Shown here: positions 33,601 through 48,600 of the stretch, in pieces | Layout: every line of letters begins with the position of its first letter | How positions within the stretch are numbered: position 1 is the first letter of the stretch | DNA from: Leptasterias polaris | Lineage: Eukaryota; Echinodermata; Asteroidea; Forcipulatida; Asteriidae | Direction of reading: 5' to 3' | Assembly (NCBI GenBank): GCA_037783415.1 | Contig: JAZGTN010000085.1 | Span: 3,901,501-3,965,500 of the forward strand | DNA: 64,000 bases | The notes under the pieces: model-generated | The model's input: the letters and a program-made list of their open reading frames with translations, nothing else | Databases searched by the model: none | Told to the model about the DNA's origin: nothing | Position numbers and translations under genes: made by a program

Positions 33601-36600
33601 ATCACTTACAGGGAGTCCCAGTGGACACATATCAAGAACACAGCAGCCAAGAAGACGTTGTTACTGGGAAGAATAAAGATGTGAGTATGACAACAAACAA
33701 TAGGCATTTAAACAAAATATCTTCTCTACCTCTGGCTCTGATCTACAGTCATCCCCTTCTTTAGCTGTGCGCATCATGCTGGACAAATCGGGCAAATCTC
33801 ATCCCTGAACTTTCTGTGCTGAGTATATGTGACCTGCTCTATCGAAATGAAGAATGTCTCCGAAATCACGTTTACGTGTAATCCGCCCTACAAAACTTGT
33901 TGACATTCAAAAAATATGAAAAAAACACTAAAAAACGATTCCGAGATTTCGGTGGTATTAGGTTAAACAAAACTTGATCTTTCTTGTCGTGGTATTACCT
34001 TTAACTGAAAAGATGAATAAATCCACAAAAAGTACGTTTTCTTGAGCATGTTCGTACGCATAGCTACAATAGCTAGCTGTTGTTAAAAGCGATTATCTAA
34101 ATAAACACGTATTAAAAAATGGAAGTGGCCTTGTCTTGTAGACTTTCTGCATTGCCCGATAACTTCGGACTGGAATAAGCTACGGAAATAATAATGGTAT
34201 TTCTGGAAAGTCAGTGAGTTACTTGTTAACATGGTATGCATAACTCAATTTTCAAAATTTCCGAGACTTCCTCAATTCGATAGAGCGGGTCACATATTTC
34301 AATTATAGCCGTTTTAAAAAAGCCCCAGGGCTCAATTTCATTTTAAAAAAATTGCAGAAAATACTGCTAAGCAATAAAATAAATAGGAACCAGTTATCAA
34401 AACTTGTACAATATGTAATTTTGGCTGTTTTTTTAATTCTGCTCAGCAATATTGATCTAAGCTAAGCGAATTTGTGTACTTACCAGCTTTATTAACTTAA
34501 GTCAAGGCGCCAATTTCGTAAAGCCTGTTCACGAAAATTGTTGTGCTTATACGGAGCAACCTTTAGCATGGTTTCTATTTCATAAACAAGCTTACCGTTT
34601 TAAGCAAAGCAAAATGCGTGGTAGCTTGCAGGCAGTTCTTGTTAGCAAATGAGTGATGCGCAAACTCGAATCCATCATGGACATGCACACTCGCCCACTG
34701 TCGAACCTTCTCAATCATTTATGAAATACACTTTTGCTTACACATGTTTTTTCTGTTAAAAGGACAACACAACAGTATGCAACAGTAAACAGCTTTAGGA
34801 AATTTAGCCTCATTTTCAAGAACAAGCTATAAAAAAAAAGGAAGACAAAAAGACGTTTGTTTTACCGCCAAATTGTTCTCAGTTCTGGGCTAATTCAATT
34901 ACAGTTCTGATATGCAGCTTTGCGAAATTGGATCGGAACCTTCAGAATTCTTTAATTAGATAAACTTATTGTACTGATGTCGGCCACCACTAAGCTATAA
35001 AAAAAAAGGAAGACAAAAAGACGTTTGTTTTACCTCCAAATTGTTCTCAGTTCTGGGCTAATTCAATTACAGTTCTGATATGCAGCTTTGCGAAATTGGA
35101 TCGGAACCTTCAGAATTCTTTAATTAGATAAACTTATTGTACTGATGTCGGCCACCACTATGTGGCAATGGTTTTTATTCAATAAAAAATGTAATCTCCT
35201 TTTAACTTGATTTTGGGTTGAACAAAGAAAAATTGACTAGAGCGGGATTTGAACCAACGACCTCCGGTTTAACGTGCCGGTGCTCTACCAACTGAGCTAT
35301 CTAGCCCTATGTTGGCGGTCTCCCTATTTTGTCAATATCTTTGTTTTAACTTTTCAAATCTGGGTCTGAGTAAATGAGATTAAATCAAGAGTAAAATGTA
35401 TTTTTTTGTTTTGTTTTATTAGGGCAACACACAATCTGTTCCAACTCGTCAACAAACATCTAAAGCAGCAGACAGTAGCCGAAGACACCACTGACCAGCT
35501 AAGTAGAGTAAGTACATATTGTTTTTGTTCTTTTGTGAAACTATTTAGAATGAAACTCACAGACCAATGTCATGAGGAGAGTCATCTTGAAGTAAGATTT
35601 TGATCTTCTTTTGACCAAGCTAGTCTCACGAGTATGTGAACACTTTTGCGAACCCTCATTGTACTTTGAGCTTGTTAACGTGTAAAGGAAAAAAATTGTG
35701 GGGGCTTTATCAGCCCTCGGCATTTGACTACATGCGAGACTTAAATCGTCTATCACCATAGCGATTTGTAAGAGATCAGATAAAGATAAGCTGATTGGTT
35801 GCTCCTATTTGCCGAGTGGACATAAATGTAAATTTTTCATTAATTCGTCATCGTTTTCCTCTAAAATGGTGGAGTGATGACGTCAATGCATAAGGTTCAT
35901 TCAGATTGCTTTATCGGCTGATGTATTTTGAAGGGTGTGCATAACATTGGTCATGTTGGTAAGAGTAAAAATATAAATGTTCAACTTCCCTTGAAACATT
36001 TGTTTTTGAAATGCTATAGTTTGTGAGAAATGAGTAAAACGATTAGTTTTGATCTTGCAAGTCCAGTGTTTGTAAACAGTGAAAACATTTCAGCCTATTT
36101 TCCACTTTTTCTTGTGATTCCAATGACCGATACGTTGGGTCACATCAAGTGTGGATACTGGTCTTTGACAATTACAAATGTGACACACGTGCTTTAAGTA
36201 GACTCTAATTTCTTTATAAAACTGGACCCTTCTTCACAAAAGCAGATGATTATTGGAATAGTGATATTGTTCAAAATGGAGTTATAGTGATAATTCCGTA
36301 GTGCAGTGCTTTCCCTGGCTGTTGAACTTAAGCGAGGTGGTAAATAATTCAAATTGATCGATTGAAACAAACTTTACGGTGCCTGCAAACTGACAAGAAT
36401 CCAACGCTTACACAAATGCCCGATGATTCCACATTCACACTGTGAGCTCTTGATGCTTGGAGGTCAAGGAAAAAGCTCATGAATAATACAAAATGAAAAG
36501 GTCTTTAGTAGTGTACTTCGTTCAGGGCAAATCTTCACAGCGAAGTGGTGATATAGACTGTGCAAGTCTCGCGCGTATCAGAGCGAGAAAACACGTCAAG

Positions 36601-39600
36601 TGAAGAACATATTTTTTTCTGAAATCAAATCATTGCTTTTAAATTAGATCTATGAAAAAATCTGACCAAAAAAAATAATCTTTACAATTTGTATAAAATG
36701 AGTTTTAGCTTTCATAATAAACACATTAATCATTTGTTAGTTTTTGTTGAAACAAACTAAAAACTCTGGGACAAGGATGCTTATTTGATCTTAACTTTTT
36801 AGGAAACCCTTTTGTAAATCCACGCCTGAGTACGTGCAACCACTAAAAGCAGGTTTAAACGCAGACGCGCGATGATCGCACGGGCGTAGAATTAACGCAT
36901 GACGCGGTTTAAAGAGGACGCTGACGCCTCAACAACCGTAGACTGCAATGTAAAGGCTTAGCGCCCCACAATTACAGCGTCTGGTGATAATCATCGCGCG
37001 ACCAAAACAAATTTGGTGATCGGAGGTGGGCACAAATTCTTAATTTTTTGCAAGTAACCGGAAGCCGAGGTCAAGTTTAATTCTTGGGTTTTCTTCGTTG
37101 TTTTGTTGAATTGATTTAACTTTCATATTTTTGATCACTTAGTATTACATTCCCAACAACATATTTAATTTTCATGGTCATAAAGTACGTTAAACTAAAA
37201 TAATAGACGAAACAAAATATTGCCAACGTAAAACTCCATATGGTTGGGACCACAATGGTCCCGGAAGTTCGCTTACGCGCGAGACTTGCACAGTCTATTG
37301 GCAACAACTGAGCAATGTTTTTGTTTGTTTGTTTGTTTGTTTATTAATTTCCACTCAAGTAAACAACAAATTGTCATAAATCAACGGCTTTGAAGAAAAT
37401 AATACATATTGAGCGGAGGGCCATGTAGAAACCCATAGGGCTTGTATCGATGACCCTATGTAAGTGCCAATGGGAAAGTGGGTTACTGAAATGTGGTTAC
37501 TGAAAGTGGTGAGGTGGACCGTGTCATGTTTGAATGGGCCCGAAAACCGTGCTACGTACCATTGGAAAAGAGATCTACAGTGGGATACATAAAAAGATTT
37601 TAGGATGCACATATCTTTCAGACATATAAGACAGAGGCCTTGAATTAATCAATGGCAATGGGAGAGTTTTGGGGACATTAGGTGGCAGCAGACTTACCAG
37701 ATAAATCAATTTTTCTTGGAAATGTGCGCATGAATTTGGACTACATAAACAATGGAAGTTTACTGGTACAGTAAGTCTGCAACCTGCATTTGGGTGCCCC
37801 TTTGCAAAGGAAGACACAGTCAAAATGAATAACTCTTGTTTATTGTCCCACTTTTAGAAAATAAAGCCCTGCCCTAAAATAGGCAAGATCCGAGATACAC
37901 AGGTCCACATCTAAAAATGTTGGGGTGTACTGTAGGAAGTTTCATGCTTTGACACCAAGTCCATTATTTTCCGACATTTTGGCCTTAGCAGCTGGACAGT
38001 TGGCTGTTATGCCCTTAGTGAATTAGATAGTATAGACCAAGTAACCCTTATTTACAAAAAGAGTGACCTTGCACTTTCCAGGTCATTTCACGGCAGGCGA
38101 GATACTAGCACTCGGCCTCACTACCATGGGCAGCGTGCCATAACACCCGCTAACTCCGCGTACGTCTATAACCCAAGGAAGCACTTAAAAACAATGCTGA
38201 TTGGCTCACCAAAAGTGACTGCTCTGCGTGTACGCCCCTTAAAAACTTGTGATCGCCCCTAGGCGCTTGTCGGGCTCTTAGTGCGCGCAGGTAAAAATGC
38301 ACGTATTTTGACGCAACACATTTCAAATGAATCATGTTTTTATATGGGCACCCTAAACTGCATACAGTTAAATGTATCACAAGATTGAAAAAGAATGAGA
38401 GGGGGCCAGTTGCCCTATGACATGTGCGTCCTTTGACAGCGCGTTCTGCGTAGTCTCTAACACAGAATGGATCAACCACAGAGCTAATTAAAATATCCAA
38501 TATATTTGGATATTTCAAAGTCACACTTCCAGGGGGATATGATCGAGCGATGCATTCTGGGTAGGAAAACAACATGGCGCGGCGAGATCATACACCACTG
38601 GGAACGAGGCTGACTAGCACTGGTCATAATTTCCAAACTCAAGAAAGTCACACAGTATGTCAAGTCACTGTGTCTTGTGATTTTCTAAGAGCACATCTTA
38701 CATGTGTACTTGGACCTTGGACCAATTTTATGGCTCTGCTTACCAAAAGCAACAGATTGGCGCTTAAGGTAGCTGAAAATTGTGCGCTTAACTTAAGCGT
38801 ATTTACCCAGGTTAGTGAGGAGCTTTTGCTTGTGTGTGTGCATACTTTAAGTTACTAAGCATTCTTCGGTTACACAGCTGGCACAGTAATTCAGCGCTAA
38901 CTTTGTTTGCGGAGGATGGTGACTATAATCACAGAATTCTGTAATGAACAGACCCATAAATTTGGCCTCAGTGCAAACATTGCATTCCACATGTACATTG
39001 TATACAATCATCGTGGTTGGCATTTGCACATATTTCAGTTTTGCTGAAAGTTGCCCGCACACAACATAACGTGTGGCTTGTTGCTCATTTCTTGCCGAAG
39101 AAATGTAATTTACATAACTTGAGATAGCTGTGAAAACACTGTGAACAAATACAATAAAGCACACTGGTACTAACAATTTTATAAGTTACATAAATATTTG
39201 ATATTTTTATTGCACAGATTTCAGTTTTGCTGAAAGTCGCCCACACACAACACAACGTGTGGCTTGTTGCTCATTACTTGCTAATAAATGTATATTTACA
39301 TAACTTGAGATGGCTGTGAAAACACTGTGAACAAATACAATAAAGCACATTGGTTCTAACAATTTTACAAGTTACATAAATATTTGATATATTTTAATAT
39401 CTAGTTATTTAAAGACCAAACACAATTAAGGACATATATGTAGGAAGTAGTCTTAACTCATTGACAACAAGAGTTGAGCGAAGGGATTTAAAGAAACCAT
39501 CCTGGTCTTTAAAAAGAATGTTGTAATTTCAAGTTTTTTAGACCTCACTCTTTCAATGCCAAGGTTGTACATATATACGATCTATTTTATGTTTTTCGAA

Positions 39601-42600
39601 AATGGCAATATCGTATATACGATCTATTTTATGTTTTTCGAAAATGGCAATATCGTATATACGATCCATTTTATGTTTTCCGAAAATGCCAATATCGTAT
39701 ATACGATCCATTTTATGTTTTCCGAAAATGCCAATATCGTATATACGATCTATTTTATGTTTTCCGAAAATGGCAATATCGTATATACAATCTATTTTAT
39801 GTTTTTTGAAAATGCCAATATCGTATATACGATCCATTTTATGTTTTCTGAAAATGGCAATATCGTATATACGATCTATTTTATGTTTTTCGAAAATGCC
39901 AATATCGTATATACGATCCATTTTATGTTTTCCGAAAATGGCAATATCGTATATACGATCTATTTTATGTTTTCCGAAAATGGCAATATCGTATATACAA
40001 TCTATTTTTTTCTACTCAAAAAGTGTTGTCAATCAATTGTGTACGACCCTTAATGTACATGTATGTTATCACTAAAGGGCAGTATCTCTCAAATACTATT
40101 GACTTTGGGGTGTACCAAGGCAACACAAATCAGCAAGATACATTTTGTTTAGTGAGAAAGACTTTTTGTTTTCTAATACAGAATTTCGAAAAAAAATCAA
40201 ACAGCTGGGCACTTAAGGTTCATAACGTAAACAAATAGCGGGCACTGAAAGAGTTAAGAATTGAGGTAATGCTTCTGACTTTTATGACATGTCTGCGATT
40301 CCAAGTTCAGAGCTAAATTACAATCAACTTTGCGAATGGTTCGTATATATATAAAATGTTAATCATTGCTAGATTTTCCTGCCAAAGTTGTGAAAATGTC
40401 AAAAAAACAAAGTGTGTTTAGATAATGAATGAGTCTTTGAATACACAAGATGCTGGCCAAAGCAATCAAATTATTATTACAAAATGTAACGTGTTGGTTT
40501 GGTGTTTTTTGAGGAGTTTTGTTTTTTTACCTGTTCTTCTTTTTTATTTTATTTTTATAATTATAATAAATATTAACTAAAATTTATATTGCGCCCCTAA
40601 ATTTAAAATGATCAGAAGTGCAACACATTTTAAAATGCAAAGAATGGAAGAAAGAGATAAAGAAAGTAGATAGGTTACTAGGCCAGTGCCCAAACCACAG
40701 TATGGGGATACGTCTGTCCCGCCAACAGAGAACTAAAAGTTACTTATTACAATTACATAGGGCCTATCCCTGCTGGCATCGGTAATGTTTTGATCTTTTC
40801 AGGAGACAGATGCCTCTAACCCTACCTATGTAAAGAATCTAACACCCGTTTCAGACAGGCCCTCTAGAGTTGCGCAGAACCAAATAGATTAGGAGCGACT
40901 CTAGGTCGACCCAATTCAATTTTGGTTTCAGACAGGCGAACTTAACAAAACATTTACATTAGGTTCGGCTCATGACAAGATCGACGTCTGAAACCAAGGA
41001 GCTCCAGAGTCGTTCCGAACGACTGCAACAGTCGATCTTTCGACTTCTAGCGCGTCCAGTCACTCTTAACTGTTTCAGACGTCGAACTTTTCATGTACTA
41101 AATCAATAATTTGGTTCGGCGCGACTCTAGAGCGCCTCTGTCTGAACCGGGTGTAAGTTAACTGGCAAGGCAACCATAGAAGAAACACAAACAAAAGACA
41201 CAACAAACAAGAGAACAGTGTTTGTCGTTTTTAGAAAAACTGTCTAGTCTAGTATGCAGTACTCTTTGAATCAAGTCGATACATATAGCTTTGTAAATGT
41301 TGATAAAACTTTTTATCAGTGAAACCATGGAGGAAGGAAATTCCTCCATGGTGAAACTGTCAACCCAGCTGTTTCATCACCTAACAATAGTGAAACCTTA
41401 AATGTACTTGCTTTAATTGGCAAACATTCTCAGACAGTAACTTGTCATTTTGTGGAAAATCAATCGTTTCTTTCTCACCTGACATGCCGGCAAGACAGTT
41501 TGAATTTCTTTAATTAGAGATAATGTGATATTTTTGTTGGCAAACTTGTCAAGCCAGCTGGCCCTCAAGTGTCATGTATATATGTGGTTTGCTTTTTTCC
41601 ATATTCATAACATCAAATGCATTAGTCAATTCCTAACACAAGACTCTCTTTTAAAACTAATTCATGCATTTGTGACCAGTCGTCTTGATTATTGTAATAG
41701 CCTTTTGTATGGTCTGCCAAAGTCACAGATAGCTAAACTACAAAGGGTTCAAAACGCTGCTGCCAGAATTGTTACTATAACACACACCGGTTTGAACACA
41801 TTACACCTTTAATTCGTCAATTACATTGGCTGCCTGTTTCGTACAGGATTAATTTTAAAATCCTTTTGTTGACCTTCAAAGCTCTTCATGGTCTTTCTCC
41901 AAAGTACTTACAGGATCTTGTTTCCATCCGGAAAGTATCTTCATATCAACTTAGGTCAGGGAATAATGGTATTTTCTTGGATTATCCCTCTGGTAAAATG
42001 TTGACTACATTTGGTGAAATGGCTTTTTCTGTGGCAGCCCCTAAGCTTTGGAATGCGCAACCGTTGCATATACGTACATAGCGAACGGAAACTTACCTCT
42101 TTTAAATGTAATATAAAAACCCATCTTTTTAAAGCCGCTCTTTTGTCTGTTTTGGGGGTTTTGTTCTTTTGTGTCTTTTGTTTTGTCTTTCTTCTATGGT
42201 CGCCTTGCCAGTTAGTTTAGATTTTTTTCATAGATAGGGTTAGAGGCGTCTGTCTCCTGAAAAGGTCAAAACATTACCAATGCCAGCAGGAATAGGCCTA
42301 CCGTAATTTCCGGAATATAAACCGCGGTTTATACGTTGATTTTGACTTTTTTTTGACTCCTGCGGTTTATTCTCCGGGCGGCTTATACGCCGACGTATAA
42401 ATATGGAAGAGAAAAAAAAAAGCATTTTTATAAAGAAAGATCGTTTGTAAAATGTTCTAAATAAAAACAATGTTCTTAAACGATAAAAAATCCTGCAAAA
42501 CATGCCTGTGTGGTGACAAAATCCTGTTGAAAATGCCTGTTGAAAATCCCGCCTCATTTGTATTCCGTGTTGCCTTTATAAAACGTTTATCAACCGCCCT

Positions 42601-45600
42601 ATTGTTAGAGTTCAGTCACCCCTCAGAGATGAACAATCAGCGAAACTCGAGTTAGACTAGACTGGTCCCCTGTCTATTTATCCCAGCGATCTCCATATGC
42701 TGATATATCTCCGAACAGACGGTCTCATACAGACCAACATCAAACAAACGAAAACTGTGCGGTATTACTCACGCACGTACATGTATAAAAACGTTCCTCC
42801 GACCACGAGGTGCATGATTTCTCACAAAGGGAATTTCCCTTGCCTTTTCGTTCCCACAGCTACACGCCGCCATTCCTTCACCCCCTAACTATAAAGTTTA
42901 CCACGTTAGGAGCATGCAAGCACATCTGCGGGATTGAGGTGATGAATACTATGGCAGTGCTGCGAGAAGCACTACGTCATAATTATTCACGCGATCTGCC
43001 AATCGGAAAGCTGTGAGAAGCAATACGTCATAATTATTCGCGCGATCGGCCAATCGGAAAGCGGCCGGTCAGGAATCAGCCAATCAGCCTGTGCCAATTG
43101 CGCTCGTGGTGCTTCGGGTAATATGAAGAATAAAACCATGGCTAGAATGGAGAGCCTTACAGCCTTTATCAAATTTCCTTACATCAATAACCAATTCGCG
43201 GCACTTCAGTTTTAACACTATTTTAAAATCTGAAGTGGGTTCCCTCATCAACTCACGTCACAAATTAACCGCGATATCATCGAATATCGCGATATATTTT
43301 TGACGATGTATCGTGAATGAAAAAAAGCAATATCGCCAAAGCTTACCATACGCAGTTTTGCGAACTTCACTTCCGTGTTTTGAGGTTAGTTTTTTAAAAC
43401 ATTTTGGCCGCGGTTTATACGCCCGCGCGGTTTATACGCTGACACCTAAATATTTTTTCCATATTTTGGAGCATTGCGGTTTATACGCCGGGCGGTTTAT
43501 ATTCCGGAAATTACGGTATATGTAATTGTAATAAGTAACTTTTAGTTCTCTGTTGGCGGGACAGATGTATCCCCATACTGTGGTTTGGGCACTTGCCTGG
43601 TGACCCGTCTTTTTCTTCCATTCTGTGCATTTTAACATGTGTTCTACGCCTTTGATCATTTTGTATGTAAGGGGCGCAATATATATTTTAAATATTATTA
43701 TTATTAAAGGGTCGGGCGTGTGTTGTGTTTGATCTTGTTAAGAAATTCAGGGCTTTATATCAGTGCTATAAATGCCATTGTAATTAATGGAGAAGCGGAT
43801 CGAAGTCCTTCAAAGCTTTTGTCCATTATGCGTCATGATCACTATATCAGGGTGTGGCAAATTTAAGAAAAGGCTGCTTAACTGTAAGCAAATTTTTGTG
43901 CTAACTGTAACAGACAAATTTGCTTAAGCTCATTTCACTGGTTAACAAGAAAACTTGGCAGCCAGCTTGTGCGTTCACATTGGATTTGCATGGCTTTTTG
44001 TCCATCATTTTCATGCAGTAAGCACCTAAAGGTAAGGATGCCTTTTCGTGTGCTTACAGTAAGCAGCGCTATGAAATGAAAACTCGCACAGTAAACACAT
44101 AATCAGCTAATTAAGCAACTCTATGAAATTAGGCCCAGATGGTTCAAGGGCCATGCCATGTGAGGCAAGGTACAGAAACAGCTACCATGTTCAGGAAAGC
44201 ACCCAGATATAACACAATAGGACTAGTAAGACCATGTATAGCAGGGACAGAGACACCGTAATATGCCTTTTGGGCGACCATTTAAAGTGTTCCTCCTGCC
44301 ACCAAAGTGTTCCTTTTGCATGGAGTGGCGTGTCGTGGGCAAGTGGTCAAGAGCACTGGACTCAAGCTCTGATTTTTCTGATCAGCAGAGTGTGGGTTGA
44401 GTGCTGGTGTTGACAATTGTGTTGTTAAGCAAGCCATTATTGCTTCGTCCTTCGGATGGGATGTAAATCCGTTGGTCCTGTTTGTTGTGTAATGCACTTC
44501 CCTACCGGGGGGGGGGTTAGTGACAAGAGGTATTGCTACAGCGCGCTGCCCATAGCAGTGAGGCTGGACTTGATGCCGCTTTTGATCACGCTCTGTTTAT
44601 GTTTCTAACACAGAATGGATCAACCACTGGACTAATTTAAATGGCCAAATATATTTGGATATTTCAAAGTCACACTTCCAGGGGTTATTATTATGCAAGG
44701 AATACTGGGGGAAAAACGGCTAAATTTGAAACATAAATGTTTTGGATATCAACAACAAATGGATCTGTACATTTCAAAGAAGAATGTTTGGAACGTACGG
44801 TCAAAAGGTTAATTTTAGTGGGGTTTTTTAAAATTCAAAATTCAGGAAGAACGAAGAAAAATTGCTGCACAAAAATGTGCAGACCCATTGAAATGTGACG
44901 TCAGTGATGCTTGACGAAGTTGACGAAATTTGAACTTGATGGGTTTCAAATACAATGGCATTTTACACCATTTTAACTTGAGGTTAGAGTCTGTATTATT
45001 TAAAAGACTCTACTGTTAGCTAATGAGCGCATCACCAAAGAAATGTTGACCTTGGGGGGCTTCTTCAACAGCCCAAACTTTGGAATACGCCCAAGTCTGT
45101 CACTCACTCAAGTTATTCTGTCACTCACCCAATTTGAATCGTCAAGCGTACAAACGGCATCAGTTGTAGCTTTAATATTTTGTTTGATGAGACAATAACC
45201 CGTCAGCGATGTCAAAAATAAAAAGCACCTGGTGCAAAAATACTGTAACGTCAATGAGCTTGGGAAGTTTGTCAGGAATTTTTTATATAAAGATTGCCCT
45301 TGCACGGCTGTCAAGTGAGAGCGACTTGTGAGAAAATTACTCGAAGTCTTGTCAGATAATGCATTACCGAGGTGTCATAACATTATCCTTGTCCTTCGGA
45401 AATCTTGTCTTAAAAACAGCTGTTGCTGCTACAGTGCTAGAAGGGAGAGTAAGAGCATTGGGTTTTTGCAGTCGCTGACAATTTTATGTTTTTTTCTCCT
45501 AATTTCTTAAAACCAGAAGCACAACTTTTTTCTCAATATTTTGTTTTACATTATTTTGTTTAATTAATGAATTTGTTTATTTATTTTAATTTATTGTATT

Positions 45601-48600
45601 TCATTTTTAGTTTTCTTCTTCTTAATGTTTTTAGTTGTTTATTTATTTATTTATTTTTGTATTTGTTTTTATTTATCATTATTATAAAATAAAACAATGG
45701 GGGGGTCATGTTTCCTTTTCTTATTTATTTATGTTTGTTTCAGTACTTTTCTTTTCATCCTAAATTAATAACCTTTGTCTTTTTTGTAATTATGCTGCTG
45801 GTACTCATATAGATATAGCAACTACCAGGCAATATCAGCCGGTTGTCAACAAATGGTCGCCGTGCGAAATTTGCCAAAGAATTGAGCTCCAGCTGGAGTG
45901 ACTTTTTAATTTGCATAACTTCTTGTTAAATTTCACTTAGCTTCCAGTTTGTACATTGGATGACTTTATTAAGTTATAACCATTAGCGTAACTTTACTTC
46001 ACCCAATTCTAGCGGGCGTTCTTTATTTTAAATTATTTTTTTCACATCCTGTCTTTTCAAAATTAAATTCCATTATTCTGTTTGGGCTTCAGCGGTTCTT
46101 TTATGCCACTATTCAATTCTGGTCCACCTCCCTTTTTGTTATCCGACAGATTGGTTTGCAGATGTTCGTTCCCTTCCCAACAATTACAGAAAGGGATTTC
46201 TAAAACACAAACAATTATTGGAGAGGGGAAATTTAATTTGGCAAAATTCATGAAATTTGGTGCGTGCCGAAGATTTAATTTTCTTTGTGTCAATGTTAAT
46301 AACTCCCCCCCCCTCTCTCTCTGTAAAAAGAGAAAAGGGATTTATAATTCCTCCAAAGGCCTGCAGCTTTATATAAAGTGTGATAAACAATTGTTTTCTG
46401 GAAGAACAATTTCCCCTGGACTCAATTCCTTCACCATAATCATTTATTACTTCACCATAATCATTTATTTTATTTTTATTTTTTTCAGTAGAAAAATTGA
46501 GCCCTAGTTGTTAAAAATCATGGTAAAACGAAACACAACATCAATACACAAGTCATCTATACTAAATTTCTGCCATTTGTTGAGTTAGATTCATTGTTTT
46601 TTATTTTTATTATATTTTTTCTAGTAATGAAACCAAGGATGACTCATAATTGAACTTACGGTAATCACTTTAACTCACAAGCCTGAGAAAACCTGTTAAC
46701 CATTATTGTTTCATCCTTCAGATGGGACATAAAAAAGACATTGGTCCTGTGTGTTGTGTAATGCACATATATACATGTACATATATATGTAAAAGAACCC
46801 AGTGCACTTATCGAAAAGAGAAGGGGTTCACCCCGGTGTTCCTGCTTTGATTGGCTGCATATTGCCCCACAGCACCTTGTAAACCATTACATGGTGCTAC
46901 ATATATGCAAAGGAATAGGTCTCATACTTCAAAACGTAGCTCCACATACCTTGCAGGAAAATACTGAATGTTGAAGCGCCTTAAGCATCACTGAGTGACA
47001 GATATGAGCGCTATATAGGAAGCCGATATTATTATGATTATTAACGAGGGTGTTTGCTATAAGCCAGAAACATCAGGGTTAACCCCTGATCTTCCACAAT
47101 AAGTGTTCTGGGTTCTTTTACGTGCCCTACCAATGCAAGAACATTGGACCTTTGGCTTAATGTTCCATCCGATGACCAAAGCAATGATAGTAAAGCATCT
47201 TGCTCAAGGACACAAGTGCCACGACCGGGAATCGAACCCACTCTCTGTTAATCAGAAACACCAGAGCTTGAGTCCGGTGCTCTTAACCACTCGGCCACGT
47301 GTTCGTTTGTTATTGCAAATTATGCTCTCTATAGAGTCCACAAGAATGGTTGTAATAGTTGTTGCATCGTGGATAAAGAATATTGTTTGTGTTTTACCCA
47401 TACACTAATGTGTGTTAAACACTGTATACTCAGTACTTTACTGAGTCTTGCGAAAGTAAAAAAAAACAACAGGCATATCACTCGGGTGGGATTCCAACCA
47501 GCCACAGCATTCACAAACAGACACCACAAAAAATTGAGTCTCCAAACTCACTTTTAAGGAAGTTTCAGACATTCAAATTTCTTGACATAATTTTTGTTAA
47601 TTTTTAATTACCTTGGCATTTCAGTCAAAATAATTTGGCAGGATGCTTACCACCATTTACTATCTTAAAGCAAAGATGCTTTCAAATAGAAATTACAGAC
47701 ACACACACCCAAGTGTGTAACAGCCTGCAATCGTGGACCCTCCTTTGTTCAACTCTTTGTGATAGCAACTGTGGACCACAAAGCTGTCCTTTGTGATAGC
47801 AACTGTGGACCTATTGTCCTCTTTTGTTATAGGTCCTGGGTTTGAATGTGGTTACCTACTCAGCCACACACACAGCTGTACAAATCCGGTTTGTGGGGTA
47901 CTGCTATTGTTGTTCTATTATTCCCTTTTCTGAAGAATTCCCATGTGGGGCCCAATTGTTCCTATTGAAATTACCTTGTGGGGTCCATTGTTCCATTGTT
48001 AAAAGTACCCTGTAAGTTGGCATGTGTAAGAACACACATGTTTGTGTTGCAGTCTGTGTGGACATTCCTTTGTTCTATACACTTAAGGAAAATCCTATTC
48101 CTCAACACTGTAAATAACTCTGTGTGGACATGTGTTAATCCACATAGTGTTTCAAACTCTGCCTTGTGTGGACCTCTTTTGTTCTCACTTCTCAGGTCCA
48201 AACTTTGTATGTAATGCTTTACTCACCCCCCCCCCCCCCCCCCACCCCCACACACACACACACACCTCCTATTAAGTTGTCCCTCTTTTGTTTATACTCT
48301 TTTTTGCAACAGCTCCCATTGGTTTTCCAACCGTGGACCTATTGTCCTCTTTTGTTATAGGTCCCCGGTTTGAATGGGTATACCTACCTACCTACCCACA
48401 CACACAAGTGTGTATACGCCTGCAATCGTGGACCTCCTATTGTCCCTCTTTTGTTTATATGTAGGACACCACTTCAATCTTCCTAACCACTCCATTTCTG
48501 ACATGAATTTGCAGGGCATTGAGGCACTAGGTACATGTAACTGCAGAGAGACTGTCTGTCTGAGTAGGGAACAACTTTGGATAAGGCGCATAAAGACCAC

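Noticed and set aside
39570..40008. CRISPR-like array
   Set aside because: Units are contiguous 42-bp tandem repeats with no variable spacers, and the window is eukaryotic.
39556..40053. 165-codon ORF of YTIYFMFFENG-like repeats
   Set aside because: Entirely produced by the 42-bp minisatellite; frames on the opposite strand and a second plus frame are open too, so no coding claim.
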